From NCBI GenBank assembly GCA_002794775.1, contig NBAY01000141.1, positions 1-56,647 of the forward strand: 56,647 bases of DNA, written 5' to 3'. Source of the stretch: Porodaedalea pini. Taxonomy: Eukaryota; Basidiomycota; Agaricomycetes; Hymenochaetales; Hymenochaetaceae. The notes under the pieces were generated by a model. It saw only the letters and a list, made by a program, of their open reading frames with translations. It was not told the origin of the DNA and searched no databases. Of this stretch, positions 11,234-23,260 are shown in pieces. The position numbers and the translations under genes were made by a program. Within the stretch, counting starts at the first letter, position 1. Each line of letters starts with the position of its first letter.

Positions 11234-11540
11234 GCACCTCTGACCTGTAGGTGACTACCCTCCATTTGCCTTCCTGCTTCTGTAACAACACGCCTCCAAG
11301 CACAAAGTTTAATGAGTCTACTTCAACGTGAAAAGGGCCCTCGTCATTGGTGATGGCTAGGACTGGAGGTGAGCAGAGACGTCATCTCAGCTCCTCAAAC
11401 GCTTCCTGCTGTTCGGTCTCCCATACCCAGTCCTTCTTGCCTGTCAGCAACATTAATGGGTGGACTATCTTGCTGTAGTCCTTGATGAATCATTGCAGCC
11501 AGTTTCCCATACCGAGGAACTGCTGCAGCTGCTTGACATT
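11234..11540 (-). pseudogene. Gypsy-1 RNase H, proximal half
   Basis: It reads from the end of RT (QQLQQFLGMGNWL region, with stops) through LLTGKKDWVWETEQQEAFEE into LAITNDEGPFHVEVDSLNFV. The catalytic Asp of the E-V-D-(S/A) motif is present. The solo LTR interrupts it at 11233. Confidence 0.75.
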
Positions 11541-12290
11541 TCATGGGATGGGCCAGTCTGCAATCACCTCTGTCTTTGCTGGGTCAGCCTTGATCTTGCC
11601 ATTGCCAATGATGTGGCCGAGGTATTTTATGACCTTGGCATCGAACTCACATTTTTCCAGTTTCAGGTATAGGCTGTTCTCTTGCAGAATCTGAAGGACG
11701 CACCTTGATGTCTCAATATGTTCCTCAAGAGTCTGTGAGAGGATCAGTATGTCATTGAGGTAGATGATGATCAAGTTATCATAGATCAGTCCCTTGAAGA
11801 TGTGGTTAACAAAAGCCTGGAAAGTCGCTGGTGCGTTGCAAAGACCAAAGAACATGACTGTTGGTTCGAAGAGACCCATGTTTGTGTGGAAAGCTGCCTT
11901 CCACTCATCACCTTCATGGATCCAGACATTATAGTATCCCCAGTGAAGGTCAAGCTTAGTGATGAACTTTGCTTTCTTGACCTTGTCGACAAGCTCGTCA
12001 ATGAGGGGAAGAGGATACTTATTCTTGATCGTGCCCTCATTGAGCTTCCAGTAATCCTGGATCGGGCATAAGGACTTGTCGGCCTTCTTGATGAAGAAGA
12101 AAGGCAATGCCATCAGTGAGAACAACTTTTGTATGTGGCCCAATTTCAAATTCTCCTTGAGGAAATCCTTCAGCGACTGTTGTTCCATTGGCGTTAGCGG
12201 ATAGATCTTACAGTTGCTAGGCTTGAAGTCAGGTTTCAGGTTGATAACATGGTCCCAGGGTCAGTGTTCCAGTAGCTTTTCAAAGCCTTT
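11541..12290 (-). pseudogene. Gypsy-1 reverse transcriptase
   Basis: Open from 12188 to 11541: FFFIKKADKSLCPIQDYWKL, TKLDLHWGYYNVWI, AFHTNMGLFEPTVMFFGL, FVNHIFKGL, then YLNDILIL. The first Asp of the YxDD catalytic box is Asn here, while Gypsy-2 has YLDD. In this family that change should abolish polymerase activity. N-terminal RT sequence precedes it in a shifted frame. Confidence 0.85.
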
Positions 12291-12860
12291 CTTACTGAAG
12301 ACATTGGCAAAGCCATTGAGGTATGTGGGCCAGGACACCTTGTCCATTCGCATTTCTCTCACCCCCCTCATTTCTTCCACAACCTCCTCAATCACACATT
12401 CCTCCAGACAACGGGTGAATTCAATCGAACCCACCTTCCAATCGACCTCTGGGTTGTGGCGTCGAAGCCAGTCGTAGCCCAGGAAGATGTTCGATGATGC
12501 CAGGGATGTCACTGCAAGGACAATCTTTTCCTTATGGTGTCCAATCATTAAGTCAACGTCAACATATTTCTCGATCAATCCCGCCTCGTTGTGCATGCCA
12601 TCCACATTGAGCACGGTGAGGGGTCTGATATAATGCTTGGTCTCCAACCCGTATCATTTGATGAACCTCACATTGATGCATGATCCTGTACACCCTGAAT
12701 CCATGAGGGCATGCGCATCCACCTCTCTCATCTCACCCACCACACTGTGCCCGACATCCAGGAGGAGGTCCAGCTGGCATCCACCTGTTCTCCTTATGAA
12801 CAGCTGCTTATACTCGTCATTTTCACTCACACTGGTGGGGGTCTCATAGTCGGGAAAACC
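12291..12860 (-). pseudogene. Gypsy-1 aspartic protease region
   Basis: DAHALMDSGCTGSCINVRFI contains the D-S-G active-site motif of a retropepsin. It is followed by LTVLNVDGMHNEAGLIEKYV and FLGYDWLRRHNPEVDW. The frame changes at about 12650, where a TGA falls. Without mutations it would release Gag and Pol. Confidence 0.8.
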
Positions 12861-12964
12861 ATCAACACCATTTGAATCTACGTATTGTACAGGTGGTTGG
12901 TTATATTTTAGTGAGTCCAGACTTGAAACCCCTTGAACTTCTCAGTCAGTTGCCCCAATGGCTA

Positions 12965-14527
12965 TGCCTGACCACTCGCAAAATCATGTGAATCAATGAC
13001 CTCTTCATCATCACCTTCCACTTCCACATAATCTTCCACTGTTGTCCTTTGAGTGTCTACAACTTCCTCAAAGGCCGACTCTTTCATTGTGCCCAGTTCG
13101 TCGATGATGAGGCGACGTTCACCCAGCATTTGCAACATACATTGCATGATCGTCTTTCCTTGTGGGCACTTATCCTTGAAGTGACCCAGCTGGCCACAGA
13201 TCCAGCATGCCCATTGTCATTGCGCCTCATTCATTGAGACATCCATTGGCTGGCCAGTTCCTCCAAATGTGATGCCTATCACGTCACATTTGTCAATGTG
13301 GGGGGCTGCCAACTGACAATGAGCCAGGGGTGCTTGCTGCTGCTGCAGGCATGGTGGGAGTGGGAAAGCGTGACCTCATTGGATTGCACAGATCTGTTGC
13401 TCACCGCGATTGATCTTGATGGCCTTCTTTTTCCAGTCGTTGTACATGGTTGGGACCGGTGTCAACCTTAGCACTCCACAAACTACCTCAATGCTCATTG
13501 CATGCTTCAGGCAGTTGCAGATGATGGCATCATCTGTCAGTCCTGCTCTCATAATGACAACATCAAGTTTCTGGAAAAACTCATCAGCGGTGAGGTCCTT
13601 CTGGACTTTTGTCTGGAATTCCATGAGGGCCTTCTCCTTCCGGTTTGGATTGTCAAACAAGGTGTCGAGGTGTTCCTGAAACCTAGTCCAACTATTGGTG
13701 AAGGTTACAACACCCGCTGTCATTGACTCTTCCACATAGTTTTGTGCCCACATTGCTGCATTGCCACCCTTTAGGTAGGAGAGGGCAACGTAGATCTTAC
13801 TTTCTGATGTGGGGTATTTGTTTGGGTTCATGGAGATGAAAAGGAGGACTTCATGCCTAAAATCTAGGTAGTCATCGCCACCAGCAAATTTGCGTGGTCA
13901 AGCAATGTCAATCAAGGGAGCAGGGGTGGGAGCGGGAGCAGCTGGCGCGTTTGTGGCATGGTGAGTGAAGGTGCCTGTGATGATCACCGTGATCTGCTCC
14001 ATCTGTTGTTGACTGAAGCTGCTTGCTGACATTATGGGTTCAGGAGTAGGCGTCAAGGGTTCAGGTGGAGTTGGTGGTGACAGGTCTCTACGGGTTTTAT
14101 GGTAAGGACCTGGAGTCGGTGGTAGCGTTACAGTCAACGTTGACGGTGTGGGCGATGGTGGGATGGCTGGGGACCACTTGGCTCTTCTCCCTTCTGCTGT
14201 CATCAAGTACCAACATCTGTTGATGTTGCTGCACCAGATCTCATGTACAATGCTGCTGTTGTCAGTTGCGACATAGCTCGGTCTATCTGGATCCCAACGT
14301 GCCAATGAAGGGAGGGCCCGTCGTTGTTTGTTGGTGATATCTATGTTGATGATCGTGGAGGGACAGGAATGGGTTGTGCATCTGGGTGAATGATATGCTG
14401 ATGTAGGATGGGTTCTTCGGCGAATTTGATGATTAAGCGAAAGGAAGCCTATGAGATCGTAATCAATAACGACATTGACGACTATATGTGATGCAATACC
14501 CATGTCCAAGTCAGATGACTTCTCCAC
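12965..14527 (-). pseudogene. Gypsy-1 Gag with CCHC zinc knuckle
   Basis: Main pieces are open at 13898-14527 and 13376-13831. The capsid-like stretch includes KIYVALSYLKGGNAAMWAQN and RFQEHLDTLF. A zinc knuckle CWICGQLGHFKDKC (CX2CX4HX4C) follows at about 13180-13225. In-frame stops include a TGA four codons before the knuckle and another after SPLIDIA-like sequence at 13898. It binds RNA and builds the particle in intact relatives. Confidence 0.85.
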
Positions 14528-14742
14528 CAGAGTGCGAGACAGAGAGCCAGGATTGGGAAAAGTCGGTTGAGGGTTTTACTTAATACACGAACATCCAAAA
14601 ATGTCCGGGCAGGGTCAAGGATTGTTGTTTAGGGGGTTTACACATCAAGTCCATTGAGGGGAGTGCTCCTCTAGACTGAGTGAAGGCAAGTTGACAGCGA
14701 CAATGTACACTGGGGATGAACCTGGGTGGGGTTCTGCTTTTA

Positions 14743-15185
14743 TGTTAGGCAGGAGTCCGGGAGACAACTCGGACTAGGCAGGCCTCGGCTGACTGTCATC
14801 TGGGATGTGCTATACTTGAGCGGGAACTCGGGACATGTTGTACTCAGGCTAGGTCATCACGGAGGTAAGAGGATTAATACAATATACTCTACTACAGGAG
14901 GGGGGATGCAGTCTCACCTAGGTCATCATGGAGGTAAGAGGAAAAGCAGAACAGGTGTTCAGATGCGATTCCTCTTCCTTATATACAGTGATTACCTTGT
15001 GAGAACCGGTTGCCCCATTATTTAGGATTACATAAAAGGAGTGGAATGGAACAAATGAAGGTCATGTGTCAAGGAGTGTGGGAAGTGATTGGAAAGATGG
15101 TTAAATATAATGAAAAGGAGTGGTTAAGGGAAAAGAAAATGATAAAAGAAAAATAAAAGAAAAGGTGAATGTTTGGGTCCTGACA
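14743..15185 (-). repeat. Gypsy-1 5' LTR (443 bp)
   Basis: Same length as, and nearly identical to, 8453-8895. Most differences are CpG to TpG/CpA. It is followed on the element strand by TAAAAGCAGAACCCCACCC, the presumed primer-binding region. I cannot match that to a tRNA by eye. Confidence 0.9.
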
Positions 15186-16862
15186 CTCCTCTGCCTTGAT
15201 TTGACACTGTAGTGGTGATTTATTTTTGACCTGCATGCCATAGCACTATGCACTGTCTGCACATCTGAAGTATAGAAGTTGGGAACAACATGTTGCTTCA
15301 TAAGTACTACTCTATCTCAAGAAGAGATGGCTGCAGATATCTCACCAGCATACCAGATGAGCATATCCACCATGCAGGACTACTAGTAGATACACAAGTG
15401 TATGTTCATGCAAACAGACTCAAAGATATCCTTTCAGATCCAGAACAGCAACAACTGGCAGCCTCTTCTTGGTCAAGAGCAAGGCATAACCATTGTCACC
15501 GACAGTCTAGATAGAAGAGCAGATGGCTTTGCTGAAGAGAGGTTGATATGCTATAATGGTCAGCAGTATATGCAGATTAGGGGTTAGCATGTGAATACAT
15601 TCACCACAAAAACACCCTCCTCTCCCACTATGATGACGTATGACAAGGCCCTCTCAAATGATGTGTGACCCATTCTCTTCAAGCTGCACCAATCTGATGA
15701 GTTTACCATGGACCATCTTTCTGCATTGACAGACATCAATCATCAAACAATCTATTGGATCATAAAAGACTGGGAGGTTACTAGAGGCATTGAGAGAGAT
15801 GGAAAGAGGACTGGCTAGCCAAGGCTGTTGGACTATCTGGATATACAGGTGAGGCATAGTATGCTCATCAGGATTTCATTTGCCACCAGTATCTTCTCAG
15901 TTCAGTCAATCAATGCAGGGACCTATTCCTTGACAAGCTGAGGTAGAAGCTTGGCATGTCTTCTGATAAACACATTATAGACTCTATAATGTGGAGGATG
16001 TTGGAATGAGCTGGATTTACTATGAAAAGGGTATAGTCTTTTGTTTTCAACTAGTCAAGCCCAAATCCAACCTGGTCAAAGATTTCAAAGAAGGTATACA
16101 AATGTAGTGAGACTGTGTGAATATAATATCATCTCAAAATCGGCAAGAAATGCAAAGCTGAACAGCTTATGTTTATTGATGAAAGCAGTTGCAACCATCG
16201 CACTTTCTTGAGAAAAAAGGCAGGGGCTTTATGTAGGCATCAAGCTAGCCACAAACAGTTTTTCACCAGGAGAAAGAGATATGCATAGTCCTATCATACC
16301 TTAGGGTGTCATATGTCAAACTTCCTCCAGGTATTCAGTCCTTCCAGCAATCTCTCTTGACAGAATGCTTGACTGTATCATCTTGGAAGGCTCATTTAAT
16401 ACAGAATCCTTTACCACTTTTATCACACATCTCCTCAATCATATGGAACCTTTTCCAGGGCTAAACTCAGTCATTGTCATGGATAACTGTGCTATCCACA
16501 AGTCAAATGAAATTCATGAGTTGATCAAATCCAGGTACAGTGCTTTTTCCTCCTATGCATTGCTCCAGCACTGATGCATTCTGTAGTTGCATGTCTAGTG
16601 GCATAAAGCTTGAATTTCTTCCTATGTACTCTCTAGATTTCAATCCAATCAAAATAGCCTTCTTGCCACTCAAAACTGAACTTTTACAACTTGCCCTGCT
16701 AGAAGGAGAAGATGTTGTGGTGTATGCACAGCTTTATGAAGAGATTATGTTGATTAGTGCAAATGACTGTTGAGCCTTCTATCAACACTGTGGGTATGTC
16801 TGCTGGCCCTGGTGTGTAGCTACTCTCAATTCTCAAGTGAAATCCTCTGATGACATACTCAG
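15186..16862 (+). repeat. Element A left arm, inner part
   Basis: Inverted copy of ~21115-23690 (less the 21245-22148 insert). The similarity stops at about 16862/21115. It carries a short unassigned open stretch (15290-15587) and the transposase relic. Confidence 0.8.
15610..16790 (+). pseudogene. Tc1/mariner-like DDE transposase, left-arm copy
   Basis: A helix-turn-helix-like stretch (LSALTDINHQTIYWIIKDWE) lies at ~15720-15780. The first acidic motif is LMFIDESSCNHRTFLRKKAG at about 16168-16225. The second is SVIVMDNCAIHKSNEIHELI at ~16470-16530, followed by a probable intron (about 16533-16590). The third block is LEFLPMYSLDFNPIKIAFLP; the usual NPIE Glu is Lys here. This is the DDE_3 pattern of Tc1/mariner/IS630-type cut-and-paste transposases. 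Several stops and frameshifts make it inactive. The mirror copy in the right arm shares the NPIK change. Confidence 0.8.
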
Positions 16863-17020
16863 ATGAATTGGCTAGGACTGCTAGGGATACATAGATTTAT
16901 AAATAAGCTCTAAATTATCATTTGTTCACTTTTTGATCACTGTTACAGGCAAACTATATAAGATGAAGCAAATGTTTGCATAAAGAACAAAAGCAAAGTC
17001 ATGAAACCAAGGAGAGGAAT

Positions 17021-18960
17021 AATTTACTGTTGAGCCTGCTGAGGCATGAAATTTGTAGGTGGCAGGTCTATGGGTGCCACAGCAGTGTTGACTTCAAGAT
17101 TTGTGAAATTGGTTGTTACATAACAGAGCAGTGTTTTTAGGTCCTCCCTGCTGCCTGAGAACTTTGTTGTGGCCTCATCTACCACACATTTCCAAAGATG
17201 TTTCAAAGTTTCATCTGGTGGAGAGCTCTGGTGCACATATGAATTCCCATCCTCACAAAGCTCCCAGTCATCTACCAAGATTGCATAGAACTGTTGCTTT
17301 TGTGCAAGCATATCATGAGCAAATATAGCATCATTAATTTTTCTTTCCAACTTCTCCAAAGTTCCCTCAATTTGCATCATAGCATGCTGTATATAGCAAA
17401 GCCAGTCCTTCTTCCTTGAAATGTTACAGACTTTAGCAATCAAGCATTGCAGCTTGATGTCTCATGGGACATCATCATGATGTACATAGACATTGTTGAG
17501 CTTGAGAAAGCCATTGCAGATGGTCTTGGTGACTACTGCAAATTTGTCTTGTGAGCCCTGATGTTGTCTCACCCATTCACACAGCATTGCCACATAGTCT
17601 GGCAGGGTGACAAGCCAGACTTTGAGTTTATCTGGATCAAATTCCCTATATTCTCTCACCAGCTCCTTGCCTGCTAGTTTACTGTACCACTGTTTGGTGA
17701 TCATTTCACCATTGGCTATTTTTTTCTAGAATATCATCCACATTAGTGTGTCAACCTGGTGGTACATATTGAGTGCGTAATACCAGTTGACCACCCATGG
17801 CCTGGCTTCCTTTTCTCTTTTATCAACAGATATCTTTAGTGCTTCTGGCAAGACTCTAAGAAGTCCTGCATATTGTATAAGTAATTTAGTTGCAGCCTGC
17901 TTTGCAACCACTGCAGCCTCATTTCTCACTATTGCCCTCACCTTTCTTGCAGGTTTCTTTTTAGTTAGTGCCAATAACTCTGACCCCTGCCCTTTCAGAA
18001 GCTGTGTGTATTCTGAGGTCAGGATGTTGCTAGCAGACACAACTGACACATGAGAGCTCAGCAAGACAATGCTCTCTGTGACTGGTAGTCACATCAAATA
18101 TGAAATTGTGGTGAGGGCTATACCAGTATTGTAAATATTCATTAAGGAAAAATTACACTCTGTCATAGAAATGACAGCACCCATAGTTGAGGAGGTGTCA
18201 GTACAGTATAGTGTTATGCACCTCCACTGACTAATAGTAAAATTAATCCCTATAACTTTACTTATCAATGGTCAAAATAGGGACCTGCTTACATTCAATA
18301 TAAGAGCTTGCTCTAGCATTTGAATCTGATTTTACATTGCAGCAGCTTCTACCTTGAGCAATTCTTTCTGAACATCCATTGAAGACTGAATGTAGTCTAT
18401 CTTTTTCTCAAGTTCCACACCCTTCTCCATCTGCTGCCACTCCCATTCTACCTGCTGTTGTGCCAGTACTTCTGCAACTTTAAGTGCAATCTTCTCATCC
18501 ATCTGTGCATCTAACTCCTTTTGCTATGTTTTCATACTCTGCTTTCACATCCTCTCTGCTGTCAGCCACTATCCAATGCAGATCTCTTTCTCACCTTGAA
18601 TTTCTAAGGATTCACCTTTTTCTTTTGATGAGGTAGCTTCATTCACTACTGTCTTTACCATGGTCTGGATAAAGATCCCTGCAGAAGCTGCAAACCAAAG
18701 ATAAATTGAAAGAGGTGAAAAAAGAAAGTGACTTGCTCTGACTTACTATCCAATGTTAACAATTCAAGGAGATCATATGATGCTGAGCCACTGGTGCTAC
18801 TACTCAGCTAGTCCTCATCCTCTTTAAGGCTCTCCATGCCAATATTACAATTGAGATCTAGTGTGCTGCAACAAAGGAATATGTTCAAGACAATGTGACT
18901 GTGTGGCATGAGCGATGAGAGGGGACAAGGCGGGTGTGAGCTTATATCTCAGCCATTGTC
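17021..18960 (-). pseudogene. Element A cargo gene X, decayed, unknown function
   Basis: I do not recognise it. Coding fragments on the minus strand run from about 18900 to the TAA at 17021-17023. They include an acidic/Ser start (MESLKEDED, then TSGSASYDLLELL), an intron at about 18690-18750, and a coiled-coil-like stretch (KVAEVLAQQQVEWEWQQMEK) at ~18400-18490. After a further break come 17726-18064 (basic KKKPARKVRAIVRNEAAVVA), 17462-17704 and 17024-17443, ending PQQAQQ. Stops are mostly TAG/TGA from C-to-T changes. It lies back to back with gene Y in the centre of element A, so it is probably carried by the transposon. Confidence 0.5.
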
Positions 18961-19079
18961 ATGTGGACTGATCTCTACCTGGCAGGCTCCCAACACCTTA
19001 CTGTACAGCTGAAATGAAGAAGTGTGCTAGGACTTGCCTTTTATAGTTTCTGACCTTATATACTCAGAGTACTAGCCAA

Positions 19080-20996
19080 ATGCTATAATCTAAGCATTAT
19101 ATATTCACTTTTCTGCATGGATTTTTTTCTTTTATACCTCCCCAATGCATTAAAATCTTCTCCAAAAAGGCTAAAGTGGCCGAGGAAGCCAAGGCTATCA
19201 AAAATGTGCCCAAGCATCTCTGTGACTGACCAAGAAAGATCACAGAAGCAGCTGTAAGCCCCAAAGCAAAACTAGCTATTTGCAAGTCCCCATGAACCCC
19301 TGTGCCTCAAACACCTTTCAATTTAAATGCTAAACCAACCAGGAGGCCACTGAAAAAGCATGCCAGAAAGGTGACTTGGATGTCTTGAGAATCTATGCAT
19401 ACTTGTACTGACATTCTGCTTTTACTCTCTTCCTTTAGAACTGTTGCAAACAGGATTACAATAGTAACAACAATGATGACAATGATAACATCAATGTCAA
19501 TCCAGCTGCTGTAGCAGACATCTCAGTCCTTGATGTGGCACAAGCTGGGGGTTATAATGGCCCTGCTGATGAAACTCTACAGTTAGACAGTACTTATCAG
19601 AAAGTTCCCAACTTCTCATCTGATAACAGCTTTTTTTCACCAGGTAAGAGATATTTTTACATCATAAACATGGTCTTATATGTATATCAGATAGCCTTGC
19701 TAACTGGAGTATTTCTTCTCTTGGAACAGCTAAGACACAAGGGATGATTACATTAACACCAGCTGCAGATAGGATAGACAGAGACATGATTGAAGTAAAG
19801 GTTTTAGTTTCAGACAGCATTAGTGGATGAGAGCTGATCTTGTGCTCCAACATGCTATTAAATGATTTGTTGGTTGAGGTTTCAAAGGTGACAGGGGGCT
19901 CCTGCATTCATCACATGTCTTAGAGTTGAGAGCCCATGGTATATCAAAGAAGGCCCAAACAGATATCTTCTGGAGTACCTAGATAATCAGAGCACATTAG
20001 ATAAGGTCCTTGTGGAGGTCTGCAAACACCACAAAGAGCAAGTGGTCAAAAAGATGAAAACCAAAAGTGATCCAAAGATCATTATTAGAGATCTCCTAGA
20101 GGTTTGTTCAATTATGTTTCATCACCAGCTATCTCAACTTAGATATTCTGGCTGGATAGAATTATAACATGCAGGACAAAAGAGGCAAAAAGACTCTGGC
20201 AAAAGCTAAGCCAACAGTAGTGCCACTTGATAATGCAAAGAGCATATACAATAATGAGATTGAGGAAATTACATACAAGATTGTAGCAAACTTCACATGT
20301 AATGAGCATGGCAGTAAACTGTGTGCAATGCTGAAAGGTATGCAGGAGCATGTCATATACACTATGGAGGATGTTGCTGGGCATGTGAAACTTCTTGTGA
20401 GTCTTAAATTGTCATTTTATGCACAAGTCTATATATCTCACTTAAAATGTCTATTGTTATTTCTAAGTGCCAAAACATGCCAGGAGTGACCTACACCGAT
20501 CCACCTGAGGCTCTTAAACTTCTAGATAGAAAGCCACACAAGTTGTACTCAGCTGTAAGAGCAGCTGAGAGGAATGCAGAAGTTTATACCCATATGGCTC
20601 CACCTGATCCTGTGTTGTGCAAACCTCCTGTGATCAACCACCCCTCAACTATGCAGCTGCAAGCCATGATGCAGCACCCTCTCATGATACAGACTATGTT
20701 TGGCAACAACATGATCAGTCAAAGGCAGCCTCAAGAGTTCCTATCTGTTAGCAAGTGGCTGGGCTCTCTGCACAAGGATATGGAATAGAGCCAAGCTCTC
20801 TGCCTTAACTATCAGATTTTTAGGCAATCATTTGAAGAGTGAGGTCTAGTTCACCTGGATGATATCCAAGGGCTGTCCAAGGATGACATATGGAAAATAG
20901 CAAAGGAGGATAAATTAGTCGTCAACCTCGGCCTTGTTAATTGTCTTCATCACTATGTGGACCAAGATTATAATCTCATCATCAATTCTCACAGCT
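19080..20996 (+). pseudogene. Element A cargo gene Y, decayed, unknown function
   Basis: I do not recognise it. Likely exons are a Lys/Ala/Pro-rich basic N-terminal part (~19140-19378), a low-complexity Asn/Asp tract (~19440-19500), 19535-19640, 19730-20100, 20169-20398 and 20480-20996. They are separated by GT-AG introns of about 50-90 nt. Conserved-looking pieces include PWYIKEGPNRYLLEYLDN, KIVANFTCNEHGSKLCAML, a His/Met/Gln-rich stretch near 20640-20720, and a C-terminal LDDIQGLSKDDIWKIAKE followed by LGLVNCLHHYV. That last part has the pattern of a SAM-like helical domain (weak). Several stops show it is dead. Confidence 0.5.
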
Positions 20997-21244
20997 AAAT
21001 GATCACTCCTAATCATTACTATCAAAGCATATTAATAGAGGACTACACTTCTTGAAAATGACATAGATTTGTTGATAATTGAAAGCTATTTCTATCCATA
21101 TGACTTTCACCTGAGCACATTGTCAGAGGATTTCACTTGAGAATTGAGGGTAGCTACATACCAGAGTCAGCAGACATACCCACAGTATTGGTAGAAGGCT
21201 CAACAGTTATTTGCACTAATTAACATAATCTCTCCATAAAGCTG

Positions 21245-22148
21245 TTAATGAGCAGCAGTGTATGCTGCAAGTGAAGTATACTGCAGGCAGGACTCCAATT
21301 GCCTTGGGCAAGGTGCAAGTGTCTCTTTCAAGCAAGAGAGGCAACAGATACACCAACTCTGATACATAGAAGTGGCCCAGGGGCACACCAAGTATGAAGA
21401 GGAATACTCTGAAGGTCTCTGCATCAGACCAATAGTTGATTGAGAGTGGCACACACTGTCTGAGAGGTATCTGGGCATAATGTGGGTGAGGGAAACCAGT
21501 TCAAAGTGGGTTGTTGGTTGTCTGAGCTTGTTCAGGAGCATTCCAGGTTACTGGTTTAGACTCGGTATGGTCACACTGAAGAAATCTAGTCTGAAGGGAA
21601 ACTGGTATTTTTAGTCTATAGGCATCTTTCCTAAATACATATTGGGAGCTACCAAGTCATAATCTACCAGTCCTGAATGATGCACTCAGCCCCACTGAGA
21701 TATAGTCTCATCACCCTATGTCTAAGTTGGGGGAGCAGATACTTCCTAGTGAGAGCGCATATCTATCCAACCAGTCTCTTGGCATCTTATGATGTGCTTT
21801 AACTGACTAGACATTTGGCCTCTGAGACAATATGCTGGCCTTGTAGTCATAGATTTGCATCCCAACCCTTGTTCCCTATATTCAGGGTAGTGGGTACCGA
21901 TGCCCACATTTGGGGGTCCTGAGTCATCTCAGACATTTGCTTAGGAAGTTTTTTGGAGCTTATTCCTTTGGAGTGTGTTTTCCTGGATGCTAGATCAGGG
22001 GCAGATAGCAGGAAGAGATGAGAGTGTAATGGATGCTGCTTCTGAAGGGGGGGGTGAGGAGTGTAGGCACATAAATATATCATACTAGAAACTTGGAGCA
22101 TGTATTTATCGGAGGGGGTGTGCTAGTGAGGGCACCCTTCATACACTA
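21245..22148. mobile_element. Unclassified 0.9-kb insertion in the right arm
   Basis: The left arm reads AGCTGTGCATACACC-equivalent without a break, whereas here ~904 bp sit between AGCTG and TGCATACACC. No long ORF, no clear TIR and no clean duplication are visible. On the minus strand it starts near TAGTGTATGAAGGGTGCC and has GATAAATACA and ATATATTTATG early, as an LTR promoter might. A solo LTR is possible but unproved. Confidence 0.5.
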
Positions 22149-23260
22149 TGCATACACCATAACATCTTCTCCTTCTTCCAGTAGGGCAAGTTGTTGAAGT
22201 TCAGTTTTGAGTGGCAAGAAGGCTATTTTGATTGGATTGAAATCTAGAGAGTACATAGGAAGAAATTCAAGCTTTATGCCACTAGACATGCAACTACAGA
22301 ATGCATCAGTGCTGGAGCAATGCATAGGAGGAAAAAGCACTGTACCTGGATTTGATCAACTCATGAATTTCATTTGACTTGTGGATAGCACAGTTATCCA
22401 TGACAATGACTGAGTTTAGCCCTGGAAAAGGTTCCATATGATTGAGGAGATGTGTGATAAAAGTGGTAAAGGATTCTGTATTAAATGAGCCTTCCAAGAT
22501 GATACAGTCAAGCATTCTGTCAAGAGAGATTGCTGGAAGGACTGAATACCTGGAGGAAGTTTGACATATGACACCCTAAGGTATGATAGGACTATGCATA
22601 TCTCTTTCTCCTGGTGAAAAACTGTTTGTGGCTAGCTTGATGCCTACATAAAGCCCCTGCCTTTTTTCTCAAGAAAGTGCGATGGTTGCAACTGCTTTCA
22701 TCAATAAACATAAGCTGTTCAGCTTTGCATTTCTTGCCGATTTTGAGATGATATTATATTCACACAGTCTCACTACATTTGTATACCTTCTTTGAAATCT
22801 TTGACCAGGTTGGATTTGGGCTTGACTAGTTGAAAACAAAAGACTATACCCTTTTCATAGTAAATCCAGCTCATTCCAACATCCTCCACATTATAGAGTC
22901 TATAATGTGTTTATCAGAAGACATGCCAAGCTTCTACCTCAGCTTGTCAAGGAATAGGTCCCTGCATTGATTGACTGAACTGAGAAGATACTGGTGGCAA
23001 ATGAAATCCTGATGAGCATACTATGCCTCACCTGTATATCCAGATAGTCCAACAGCCTTGGCTAGCCAGTCCTCTTTCCATCTCTCTCAATGCCTCTAGT
23101 AACCTCCCAGTCTTTTATGATCCAATAGATTGTTTGATGATTGATGTCTGTCAATGCAGAAAGATGGTCCATGGTAAACTCATCAGATTGGTGCAGCTTG
23201 AAGAGAATGGGTCACACATCATTTGAGAGGGCCTTGTCATACGTCATCATAGTGGGAGAG
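22149..23260 (-). pseudogene. Tc1/mariner-like DDE transposase, right-arm copy
   Basis: Mirror copy of the left-arm transposase, with the same blocks: DNCAIHKSNEIHELIKS at ~22370-22420, the intron before CMSSGIKLEFLPMYSLDFNP, and the HTH region near 23110-23160. The reading is nearly identical, including the shared stops. Either the arms were already dead when duplicated or gene conversion keeps them alike. The 3' end is separated by the 904-bp insertion. Confidence 0.8.

Larger units (their letters stand above)
8453..15185 (-). mobile_element. Gypsy-1: Ty3/Gypsy chromovirus, nearly complete but defective
   Basis: LTRs of 443 bp at both ends and a 5-bp CTCCT duplication define it exactly. 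The order on the minus strand is gag, protease, RT, RNase H, integrase, chromodomain. A polypurine tract (AAGGGGGAG) abuts the 3' LTR. The first internal bases (TAAAAGCAGAACCCC) are the same as in Gypsy-2. It is broken by a solo LTR in RNase H, an internal deletion of ~460 bp in the integrase core, and several stops. Without the solo LTR it is ~5.8 kb. Confidence 0.9.
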
